Assembly (NCBI GenBank): GCA_016785225.1
Contig: JAFBJZ010000772.1
Coordinates: 4,807,501-4,871,500, forward strand
DNA length: 64,000 nt
Origin: Psettodes erumei
Taxonomy: Eukaryota > Chordata > Actinopteri > Pleuronectiformes > Psettodidae
Reading direction: 5' to 3'
Shown: in pieces, positions 12,801-23,100 of the stretch
How positions within the stretch are numbered: the stretch's first letter is position 1
Layout of the letters: each line of letters opens with the position of its first letter
Made by a program: the position numbers and the translations under genes
The notes under the pieces: model-generated
The model's input: only the letters and a program-made list of their open reading frames with translations
What the model was told of the DNA's origin: nothing
The model's database searches: none

Positions 12801-13181
12801 ATAAATGTGTCTATCTTTTGTAACATTGCTCTGTAACTGTGGTTCGAAAGCAGGAAGCATTAGCATCATCAGCAACACTATGTCTTGTATACAACGCATC
12901 CCATCGGGCAAAGAGTTTTGCTAGCAATACGTTTCACGACGCAACATTAAATAGCACATGACAGGGCTAACATCAGTTTGGTTTGGCTAACTCAAAGCTA
13001 GTTTAGCTGTGCGGCTAACGAGCTAGCGTTAGCACTGCCGTTTGTTTTGGTTGACGTAAAAAAAAAAAAAAAAAAACAGAGCAGAGGCGACACTCACCTC
13101 TCGATTATACTGATGCAGAAGCTTTTCGATTTCCTCTTCCTTGTCGGTTTCAAGCTGCGACAGGATATTATTCAAATCCAT
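6877..13181 (-). CDS. ric8b: Synembryn-B, G-alpha chaperone and exchange factor (RIC8B)
   Basis: Ten exons in transcription order: 13181-13098, 12660-12613, 12518-11889, 11416-11322, 10899-10749, 10183-10088, 9830-9686, 9500-9356, 9254-9135, 6985-6877. All splices are GT-AG and in phase; the product is 540 aa, as expected for RIC8B. Ric-8 proteins are cytosolic armadillo/HEAT-type chaperones and guanine-nucleotide exchange factors for heterotrimeric G-alpha subunits (RIC8B favours Gs/olf). Diagnostic stretches are LRILSRDKRVL, LRLLFLLSALRPDVR, ALKALFNLTL, NNLPVSCLDVLI, FMEKRIDKGSNYKEGLTPVLSLL, NKLVRLMTHVD, VKYTGYGNAAGLL, the acidic YSEDEDSDTEEYK (a likely CK2 phosphorylation site, known for Ric-8) and MPNPIEEMTEEQKEYEA. 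These match RIC8B better than RIC8A. The 210-codon exon 3 is unusually large. The last intron (6986-9134) is long and looks regulatory. Confidence 0.96.
6986..9134 (-). other. Last intron of ric8b with enhancer-like islands
   Basis: A 2.15 kb intron without coding potential. The part around 7290-8500 is non-repetitive and rich in homeodomain core words (TTAATT, CAATTA, TAATTG, ATTAGC) at many places, including 7353-7361, 7494-7506, 7836-7858, 8268-8284 and 8369-8375. The rest is T/A-rich, and 8870-9010 resembles a degenerate dispersed repeat. I interpret the central part as possible cis-regulatory DNA; conservation was not tested. Confidence 0.4.
8870..9010 (+). repeat. Degenerate fragment of a dispersed fish repeat
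   Basis: The words 'TTTTTTGGTGCGGATCTAGG' and following T/A-rich text resemble the middle of a repeat family common in percomorph fish, whose start is the 'GCCAAGGAGGTTATG...AGCAGGATTA' unit seen again at 55620-55720. Boundaries are approximate and the copy is strongly decayed. Confidence 0.35.
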
Positions 13182-13290
13182 GGTGGTTATCTGAGGAAAA
13201 CGTATAGGCAGCTCGGTTTTGACGTTACCAATGAGTGTTGTGCAGCTAGCGAGCGAGCGAGCTAGCTAGCAGGCTAGCCCAGAGAGGGTG
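12960..13290. promoter_or_regulatory. ric8b 5' region with GCTAGC/GTTAGC words
   Basis: Flanks the ric8b start codon (13181). The words GCTAGC, GCTAAC, GTTAGC and their variants recur around 12960-13035 and 13245-13280, including GAGCGAGCGAGCTAGC. I infer this is the ric8b promoter/first-intron zone. No TATA box is visible and the start site is not placed. Confidence 0.4.
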
Positions 13291-13301
13291 TATGCGAGAG
13301 G

Positions 13302-13338
13302 GTGTGCGTGCGCGTGCGTGCGTGCGTGCGTGCGTGTG
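13302..13338 (+). repeat. GTGC/GTGT tandem repeat
   Basis: About nine tetranucleotide GTGC units, directly upstream of ric8b. Confidence 0.9.
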
Positions 13339-13779
13339 TCCGCTGCTGTCAACAGGGAAACTCCCCAGACCGTCTCCATCAGCAGCGGAGCTAGCCTGCT
13401 CTCCACTGGGTTCGTACTCTAGTACAAATATACAGTATCTGTGTAATCACATGTCCCAACCCACCGTCAACTACACATATCCTGGTTATGCATCAAACAC
13501 AAAATTTCTAATATTTAACACTTACACTGTGAATGACGGATCACAATATTTGTTACAAATTTAAAATGTCTTATATGTTTTTAAGAAGGAAATATAAGAA
13601 TAGGTGTATGTGGCAGATGTTTGGAAAGTTCATGAGGACATAAATAAAATACTGGGCAGTTTTGATGCACAGACTTGTGTGACTCTGCAGAAAAGGGATT
13701 CCTCTTAGTTACATACTTTGGTGAATCAATGCCACTTTGGCATCACGTGATTACATGGGCCGATGATATATGTTGGCTG

Positions 13780-13960
13780 CAGCTTCCTCGCTCACCTGGG
13801 TTTGAACCTCAGTTGTTTCCATGTAAAACTGTCTCTGGTTTCTCTCTTCCTCCAGCAGCCCAAAGACATGCACAGAGAACCGGATACTGCTGGTAAGTGC
13901 GAGTGTGGATGTGTCTGTATTTCTCCCAATAAATGTTGCTACAGGCCACAGTCTCCCTTC
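13780..13960 (+). repeat. Decayed dispersed repeat with 'CCCAAAGACATGCACAG' core
   Basis: The order 'GGGTTTGAACCTC', '...TCTTCCTCCAGCAGCCCAAAGACATGCAC...' and 'GTGCGAGTGTGGATG' matches a repeat very common in teleost genomes. The copy is short and diverged. Element class is not certain. Confidence 0.5.
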
Positions 13961-15454
13961 ACGGCCCTGAATAGAAATATTTTATGATGTACAAGGCACT
14001 ATTGTATATGACTAAAACAAATGATACACTGTGTACAAATGCTGTGAGTTTAAAAATGTTAACCCAGTTTAAAATCCAAAATAAGATTTTTCTGAATTCA
14101 TAACCTTATACTTTTACCACATTTCTTACTTTTTTAAATTAAAGAAGTAGTTAAATATTGTAGAACACATACTAAATCAATATGCTATGCATGTATTTCG
14201 AAAGCATTTTAAAGCACGTTACTATCTCTTAAAACAAAAATGGAGGCATTTTTTATAACCACCATCTAAGCAGTGTTTGGCGACATCAGACGTGAATCTC
14301 ACTGGTCACAGCTGACAGTGTTGCACACCCACGCTCACCAGTCGTCTTCTGGACTCCTCACCGGATATTGATTCTGACATTCAGGTCAGGTGATTAAATG
14401 ATTAAATCACAATAAAGGCTGCCTTTTTTTTCTATGAACAAGTTTTCTGAATTTAAAGTCTCAGTTGTGGATCCTGCAGGATTTCAGAGACAACGCAGGA
14501 TCTATGTTCCAATAAATACAAACCTTAGCAGGGGTCAGAGGTCAAAGGTTACGGGACTGAGGTACAATGACCCGAGCACAGCAGGTCATTCTCTCTATTG
14601 AAATGTAATTCTTTCTGCAGCATGGACCCTGTGCTACTTACCCAACCCCCCCAAATGTGTTATCGCTGTGGTGCCTGCAGAGTAAAAATCGGCTTCGTCT
14701 TCAGAAAATGTTTTTCCTTTTCAACATCAAAATCTATGTATGAATTCTAAAGGAAGGCTATAATGAAGTGGTGATTATTAAAAGGGCAACACAACCAAAC
14801 TTATGAAGTCAACATATTTGACATTAGTGAAATGTACTTTAAATAATTCTATTAAAAACATTTCATCAATAACAGACATTTTCAAGCATAAACAATATAA
14901 ACAGAGCAGCACTTAAGAGATCAATCTATTTCAACATTTTGCTCCTGTGCTGGCACTGATTGTGATTATTAAAAAGATACAATAATGTGTTTACCATTTT
15001 GTTAACACTTGGACATTTTGTGCATCATTTTATGCATTTTCCCCACACACAATATAAAGAACTGGAGAAAACAGAATAGACAGAGTGTAGAGAAAGAAGA
15101 CAATTTAACAAAGATGACTCACTGTTTGAGATTATGAAATTATTTATGTGGCAACATATTTCCCCACATACACATCAGTTTCAACTGCGATAGTTTAACA
15201 GTCACCACAAATGGTTTCCAGTGCTTTTATTTACAGAAAAGTGACTAGACTTCATGTTACTGTACACTTTGATATTTTCCCTTTTTATAAATACCCATAG
15301 GGTAATAGGTCCTCAGTAGCTTTGAGTGCATTATAAAACACACAACCCTAGGTTAATGCGTCCTTTACTAACCATACAAAACAGAGAACAGAGTACCAAT
15401 TGTAACATAGAAAATAAAGGATACACCATGTTACAAAGTTACAGAAAATACATA

Positions 15455-15455
15455 C

Positions 15456-15486
<31 letters not shown>

Positions 15487-15500
15487 GTATATATATATAT
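15455..15500 (+). repeat. TA microsatellite
   Basis: Interrupted TA repeat with self-complementary blocks, in the presumed rfx4 3'UTR or its downstream flank. Confidence 0.95.
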
Positions 15501-15746
15501 GTTGTCACAGGAAAACAGCAGACAAGCTTGCGGCAGGATACACTTGCACAGCTGTTTTTGAGTCACAGCATTCAATCATTAAAAAACAACTATCCAAGAC
15601 ACCTTAACACACCGATCAAGGTCTTTCATGAGTTTATGTCTGTCACTTATGATGTTTTGGCTTCGTGCCACTGTATGCAAATGGTGTCCCAGGAGAACGT
15701 TAAGGCAGTGCAGTGCAGTTCATCATCATCCTGCAGTGGACTGTGG

Positions 15747-15752
15747 TTTATT
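15747..15752 (-). terminator. Candidate rfx4 poly(A) signal
   Basis: Minus-strand AATAAA 480 bp beyond the rfx4 stop. It is the nearest canonical hexamer; use is inferred. Confidence 0.35.
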
Positions 15753-16231
15753 TGAGCTCACGACGAGATGCTGCACAGTGCTGAGCAACAAGAGGAGAGA
15801 GCGACATCGCTGAGATTGTACTGGTGTCAGTCACATCTTACAAAACACTGATCAGACACTGACGTTACTGACCGACAGCTGGTGGGATGATGCGTGCGCT
15901 GACTTGTGAGACTGACAAGAGAAACTTGGGCAGAGGTGTACATTCCTGAAAACAAAGGCACAGCTTGGCAGCAGCATTGCACTCTTTAAATGATTTTGCT
16001 GCAAGTTTTGACAATCTGTATGATTTCATATTTTTTTCTTCCATCAATTGTTGAAGAAACTTTAAAGAAGTTGCACCCTAGTCATCAGCGTGATTGACGT
16101 AATGATTGGCACTTTCCACTCTCTGCTCCTCTTTCTTTCATGTACTTGATTGGAAGTGTTCAGAGATTTTGCATCCACCAGTTTGGCAGGCCTGGAGCTT
16201 GTACATGGCTTTCCAAGTCAGTGCTCAAAGG

Positions 16232-17094
16232 CTATTTGGCCCAGCCTGTGGTGGCCTCCCCGTTGATGTAGGCAAAGCCGGGAAAATGCTGTGAGTGCTC
16301 GTACTCTGAGTTCCTGCGTGGGCCCAGGGGAGAGTACATGTCCCCAGAGGTGGAATAGCGGGATGAATGCATAGGTGGGCTGGTGTAACAGCTGTTAGCT
16401 GGTGACACATCTGGCCACCGGGGGGCGACGGGTGCGGGGTGCAATCGAGGAGTGCTGCCCATTAAGCAAGGCTCCATCCGAGACATCTGGCCGTTGAGCT
16501 GGTACTGTGGAGGAGAAGAAGAGGAGGGAAGTCGGTGAAGTCATCTTTTGAGAGAAGCATAAAATAGACAGTAAATAGATTGGAGCTGCAATTAAAAATT
16601 ATTTTCACTATTGATGTATTTGCTAATTGCTGTTTTGATCAATCGTTATGTGTCAGAAAATACTTAAAAACACCAAACCCAAAGTGACATATTCACATAT
16701 TTTTGTTGAACATATTGTTGTCTTGTCATCAAGTCTGCACATTTGAGAAGGTGTAACCAGTGAATATTTTGCATTTTGCTTGAAAAGTGACTCAAGCTAT
16801 GATTATGAATTTTTTTTTCTGACACATTATTGCTGATTCTGTATCCTATGTAAAACACACTTGTGAAACACTTAATATAAAAAGCCCGCTACAATATACC
16901 AATGAGTAGATCAAGGAATGGACACACAGGTGATAATAATTGTGGAGCAATTTTATATATTTCATGTGGATAATAGCATCCAAATACTCGTTACTTAAAA
17001 AACAGGCAAAAAAGGATCAGATTTGGGGGAACAGTTTCAATTGAGTTTTTTTAATTACAGGATTTGGGATCAGAATTACTGACAGAAAAAGAAC

Positions 17095-17126
<32 letters not shown>

Positions 17127-20100
17127 TAATAATTATATTACATCATATTATCTAAAATTTTAATGCCCTTAAGGGATGGAAAGGGAAATAATCTTATTCA
17201 GTGTATCGTATAGAGAAGATTGAGAAGACTGATACCGCTCTCATATTGTCTCTTAAATATAAAGCCACAACAAAAACAGTGGAGACAGAGGAGCCTGGCT
17301 CTTTCCCAAAGAATAAATAGTTTGGCACAAAACAGAGAATTGTCAAAATTAGACAAAGAAAATAGAACATGTTAATTAGTGTGTCAGGCAGATTTTCAGA
17401 CAGAGTCAGGTTAGCTGTTTATTCTGACTTTACTGGCTCCAAGCTGTATAAATCATCTCACCTAACTCTCCACCAGAAAGTGAAACAACGCATTTGTTAA
17501 GAAAAATGTTTAACTATTTCTGAAATGAACATTTACATGATGTCCAGGAGTAAAGCGGTGGAAAAATGTTAAATTGTTTAATTACTTGCCTGAAAGCAGT
17601 CGGAAATAATTTTGTTAAAACCCCCCACAGATCTGAATCACCATGTGCTACTTTTTAACTGTGGTATATTAACTCTCCTCCTGCCAAAACCCCAGAGAGC
17701 ATTTACAGAGGACATGACACCAGTGTCCTCAAAGGTAGCTCCAGCCCCGCTGATATCATATTTGATGCTGTATTAACCTTGTAGCACTGGGTGTGAACTG
17801 ACCCTGCCAATGCTAATTTCCTGTCAGGGGAAATTGCTTCACAAGTTGTGCCAGACTGGTGAAAATAGAAAATTAAGCCACTTAAGAAAATTAGACACCA
17901 GCTGAAAAAGTGCTTTTCCTGTGTTATTTTTGTTGCCTATGGTGACTGACCACAAACAGACCCGATGAAATCTGCCTGCTGACAAAAATATTTTGGACAG
18001 ATGGGGATCCGACAAAGTTTTCTGTTCGTTTCAGCTCCATCTCCAACCTCTCACGCAGACAAAGCTCCGGCATTGTGCCTGATTTAAACTCAGACGCGCT
18101 TAAAAAAAAAAAAAAAAGTGGAAGTAGGACGCTTTTCCCTTTTCTCACTAAATATAAACACGACAGTCAATTCCATTATGAGGGATCACGGCATGGAAAA
18201 AGACAGTCAGTGCAGGTCAGAGAGCAGAACAGACGGCTCAGCTGCCTCTTGTTCACAAGCAAAAAAGAGACCATTGAATAACAATATTTTAATAAACGCC
18301 CCTTTGCCCTGCTGTGTGGCTACTGGCTCGAACAGATGAAGAGACCATTGAGAGTTGGAAAGAGGAGTAACAGAGCAGGGCCCCTCTGGGCCCTGGCCGA
18401 GCCACCTTTCACTGTCTGCTTCCGCTGTGTGGAGAGGCTGATTCAGGGACTTTGAGAAACACTGCGAGCGCTGAGGCCTAGCTGATCTCCTCCTACTATA
18501 AAGGCAGCGGAGGCTGGAGGGCCCTTGACAGGAAATTACCATCAAAAGAGTAAACTCACACTCACACAAGTTGCTACATTAGCTCTAACACCAGCAATTC
18601 CGTCTCACTGTGATAATGGATATCCACGTCCCAAAATCACCAGCACAAGAGCTGCTCATATGCTGAGGAGGAGTGCTTCCAGATTTGACGTAGTTTATTA
18701 AGATTTACATATTTCTGTAAATTCTTGACACATATTTCCTAGCATGTTTTTTGCACTTCATGCTACTTCATCCTCTGCTTCTTACAATCTAAATTGCCAA
18801 CCTAGCCCAGTTGCATGTAGCTCTGTTAAAGCCGCATACAGTTTACTCATTAGTAACATCTTAGATATTCACACACACACACACACAACGTTATTGCAAA
18901 AATCATATCCATACATGTTTGTGTTATTTGAATAATTGCACCTCTCTATGGACAGTAGCATAATCTGCAGCTTTCAGTGTAAACTGCTCTTGCCGGGGGA
19001 ATGTGACCGAATAGATTTACTAGAGTACTGTATTTCAGAAGAATTTAGAGGTATTTGAATCTTTTACTTTCACTAGGAAATTTCATGAACTTATTTCTGA
19101 AACTGAAAATGCTTGAACCCATCTTTTAGGTGAGTGACACTGACCTGTGCAGATGAGCGGTGGTAGGCAGAGTAGTGGAGGGGGGCTGGGATCGCCGGCT
19201 CATGGGCCAAACTCGGGTACTGGCTCTGGATGGAGTGAGGATGCTGGTTGGCATAGCTACCATAGTTGTAACTACCAGTATACCTAGAATAAGAGTAAGC
19301 AAGTCTTTTAACAAATTATTCAACAACATTTTTTTTGACGTTTCCGAGATGGAAATGAATTTAATCATAAGAATCATAATTACCCATGCTCCTCTCTGTG
19401 GGTGTAGACTGGCATCCGGTGTGTGGAGGAGGGTGGAGGGACTGGAGCGCTGCTCCTCATACAGGACAGCTGCTGTCCGGCCTCTGGAGCGGAGCCACCT
19501 GCTGTTGTCACTGTGTATGTAAGGGACCAGGTATATGACTGAACAGCGCCTGGTAGACACATAATAACAGAGACAAATGTGTTGGCGCAGAGAAACTATG
19601 TGAAGTGAAACCTGTGCAACCCTGCTTATTTAAGATTTGTATGTTTGCGTGGGACTGTGAGGCCCGTCTCACCTGTGGTGGTGGTGGCTCCCGTGTACTC
19701 CGGGGACACGGCGGCCGTGGGGGAGCTGGCCGAGGAGACGCCCACGGAGTGCACTGACCGAGCGGGAGAGTAGGATCCCGGGGACTGGGAGGCGGGAGTG
19801 GTTTCTGTCAGCGTGAATTCCTCCTCTCTCTCCGCTGAAGATGTGAGCAGATGAGACAGTTTAATACCAAAACCCCCCAGCACAATTGGCGCCAAAACAA
19901 ATCTTCAGTTACCTCGAGAGGGTCTCTCTCCTTACATCTCATAAGTAAGACAACTACATGTATAAAACTAGTGTGTACTAAATAAAACAATAATAAGTTC
20001 CTAATAAAGATGAAATTCATTCTGTTCATTATTGCAAATTAATTCCAATCTGACAGCTAATCACAAACCTACATTATCCAGGAAATAACACATTGATAAA

Positions 20101-23100
20101 TGATGGATAAAAGTACAATTTATAGTTCCACACTGCACTTTCACTTCACTGTGTGTAAACTGTAATAGTATAATTGAGACCAGTGTTTCTGAACATTTTC
20201 TGGCCAATCACCTCCTAATTTAGGTCCCAAAATTCCCAAAACCTCAGTCATTTGACATTCCAAGTTGTAAACTCAATACATTTTCATACTATGTATTGTA
20301 TTTTTGGGGGTACCGGGAAGACTTCAAACAGAAAAAAGTTAATTTCTTAAGAAAAGATCTTACCTGTGCTTCCCTCCCCCTTCATGGCCCTCATGAGGTC
20401 GTTGGCCCTCTCCTGGCAGTGCAGGGACTCCAGCAGGTAAAGCACATAATCATCAAACATGAGGTGGATCAGATGGAAGGACCCTGCACACAAACACACA
20501 GGAGAAAGACGTGTTGATTGTACCAAAAGCCTTACATGAAGTTACAGGTCATTAATTGTGTTAAAACGTGACTTGATGACACGGTGACTGTGAATGAGGC
20601 CCAGTTGAGTGAGGGAGAGAGAAAAAAAAGATGCCTATGCGTGTTTTGGAAAGACATACATGATGACGATGATGATGGTGAAGGCTGAAGCGTTTCTCAG
20701 AGCATCTGTTTGATGACATCACATCCTGCACACTGACAGGACGACCGCTGTTATTAAAAAAGAAGCGAGTGCGCTTGTTTCCGTGTGCAGACTCGGTGCC
20801 AGAAATATGTCAGCTGACCCCCGGGGTCGCGCAGAAGATGAGCCCGTGTCATGTGAGGGAGTGTCACAATTGTGTCATTGTGCCGGTTGCCGCCGCCGCC
20901 GTGCGCATAATAAACACTTGTGGCTATTCAGGGGGAGTGGGGTGTAATACTGAGCAGTCATAAAATGGAAAAGACAGGCAAACACATTGGGGGAGGGAGG
21001 GGGCAGCTTTTGTTAATTAGCTGTTTGTGCACGGAGACCTGCTTTATCAAAACACTGCAGCCAGCTGTGTCTTTGATATTCACAGGCAGGGCCAAAGGAC
21101 ACAAGTACAGGGAAGAGAAGCCATTTTCTTTGCTCTCATTTTTGCAGCTCTTCACTTCTTGCATACCTTGGACGTGAGCAACGAGCTATCAAAATGCTGA
21201 GAATTACAGAGGAATCTTGAACTGAACCCAGATATACATCATTTCTGAAAGTTTAAACCAGTTTGGGTCATGAATGGTGACACATGGGACATGGACATTT
21301 GTCTGGATTAGACATACGAAATATATAATCTATCAATAATATATCAGTGTAAATCGTCCCTTATAAATAAGGAAAGATAAAAGTAAAGAAAAGTGTTTTG
21401 AGCCCTATCTGGAGCAGAATGTATTTGATCATTATGATGTATGATGATTCAAGGGCTCTACTTTTAGTTAAATCTCTGAAGAGTTCTGCTGACTGGAGAA
21501 TGCAAAAAAAAATGTTGTATTTTCTAAAGCAACTTTTCTTCTCTGTCATATTAATTTGCTCTGCTTGACCAAGGAGACAAAGCTCTTTGTTTGCAATGCC
21601 ACAGTATGGCTGGTGTCTTATAAGTACATGTGGTAAGTGGGAACTTGTATCTGAGTGACATACTGAACATCATTACTAATTATTGTGTACACACGCTGTC
21701 AAAGTTTTGTATGTCCCATCTGTCGTGTGAAGGAATGATGGCAAAGCGTTAGCAGCTCACCGAAGCTGGGCGCGCTGTGGAGGGTCATATCCCGGATGAC
21801 TCTGGTACCGAAACACGACCACATCAGCAGGAACTGTTGGGCCACCTTCTTCAGGCACCCGGGCCTCTTCCCTGCCACCTAGAGAGAACATTTCCATGAG
21901 AAAAGAGGGGGAAGGGTTGGGATGCTGGGGTAGAATTAACCCCTGGGTCCGTATTGGGGCTTAACCCTCAGGAACGAAAAACATGTCAACAAGTCAACTA
22001 TTTAATTTGCCCCCAGGGACACGCCTTCCTATTGAACTATTGTCTGGGCAGTCCAAGACGTTGCCAGGGCGACCAAATTTTACAAGCCCATATCTGGCCA
22101 TAATGGACGCAAATGGGAAGCTTGAAGACATCATTAACTGGGAGGATTGCAGCGTAAGTGCCTCTGAGTAAGGAAGCCACGCAGAGACGAGTGGCTTTCA
22201 GGCTGCAGGTGTCTTCCAAAGGGCAAAATGATCGGCTGTGCAAATACTTCAGACATTTAGCCAAAATCACTCCTCAGAAACAAACGCTTAACCTTCACCT
22301 GTGAAACTCCAAAAAGGCCGATACTTGAACATACAGATATTTATGCAAAAATGTGCTGAGTCAGACCGTGTTCAAAACAGCTGCATTTTTTTTTCTAAAT
22401 GAGCAGATGAAAGTGTTTTCCGACCTTGACAACACAGCGGTCCACCATGGAGTCTAGCCACTCGATGTACGCCTCGATTGGAGACTGCTCCTCCAGCAGA
22501 CGGTCAAATTCCTGATACACTGTGACAGGAGGCAGAGTGTCAGGTTACACGGGACTTAACATCACTGGTGAATGAAAAAAAAACGCAAAGATTTGGATGC
22601 AAACGGCATCTTCATGCGACACCTTCTACGTATCTGTGACCTCTGATCCTGTCAGGGCTGACGATTGGAGATGCTCTGTGGGGTGTTGCGGAGGAAAGTG
22701 AACTTACTTAACCTTTTGGTCTCCATCATTAATGCTTTGACTCCGCCGGTCGTGGGAATGATTGTCCCTGGGTGTGTTGTTTGTGTGGAAGTGAGGTGTA
22801 ATTCTCCGTCCGGGCTGGCCGTGTTAGAGTGGAGCCGGTTTAACTGCGTGGACTTACAGTGGATAATGAGCTGCCTGTGCTCCTCTTGTGAGTCCTCCAT
22901 GGTGTAAAGTGTCTGCTTGGTGATGCTGTTCAAGTCCACATTCCTCCAGTCCTCCAGCATTTGAAAGGTGATGTCTGCACTGTTTATCACAGTCCGTGAC
23001 GCCTGAGGAACAGATATATCAACAATATTACTTACACAAGCATACCCATATCCCTTATCAGCTGTGTTTGTTCATATGGATTTTATTAAAAAACACTCAG

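Larger units (their letters stand above)
13182..16231. other. ric8b to rfx4 intergenic region including rfx4 3'UTR
   Basis: A head-to-tail interval with no coding exon. It is AT-rich from 14000 to 15600. The rfx4 3'UTR must start at 16231 and run down; the first canonical minus-strand AATAAA I find is at 15747-15752, with others near 15225. It also carries a decayed repeat (13780-13960) and a TA microsatellite. Confidence 0.5.
16505..19144 (-). other. Last intron of rfx4
   Basis: A 2.6 kb intron. It holds a dispersed-element copy (about 16580-16840), an ATT repeat (17096-17130), a unique-looking stretch at 17690-17920 with several ATTAAGC/TTAATT-like words, and a short AC repeat near 18870-18888. 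No extra exon was found. Confidence 0.5.
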
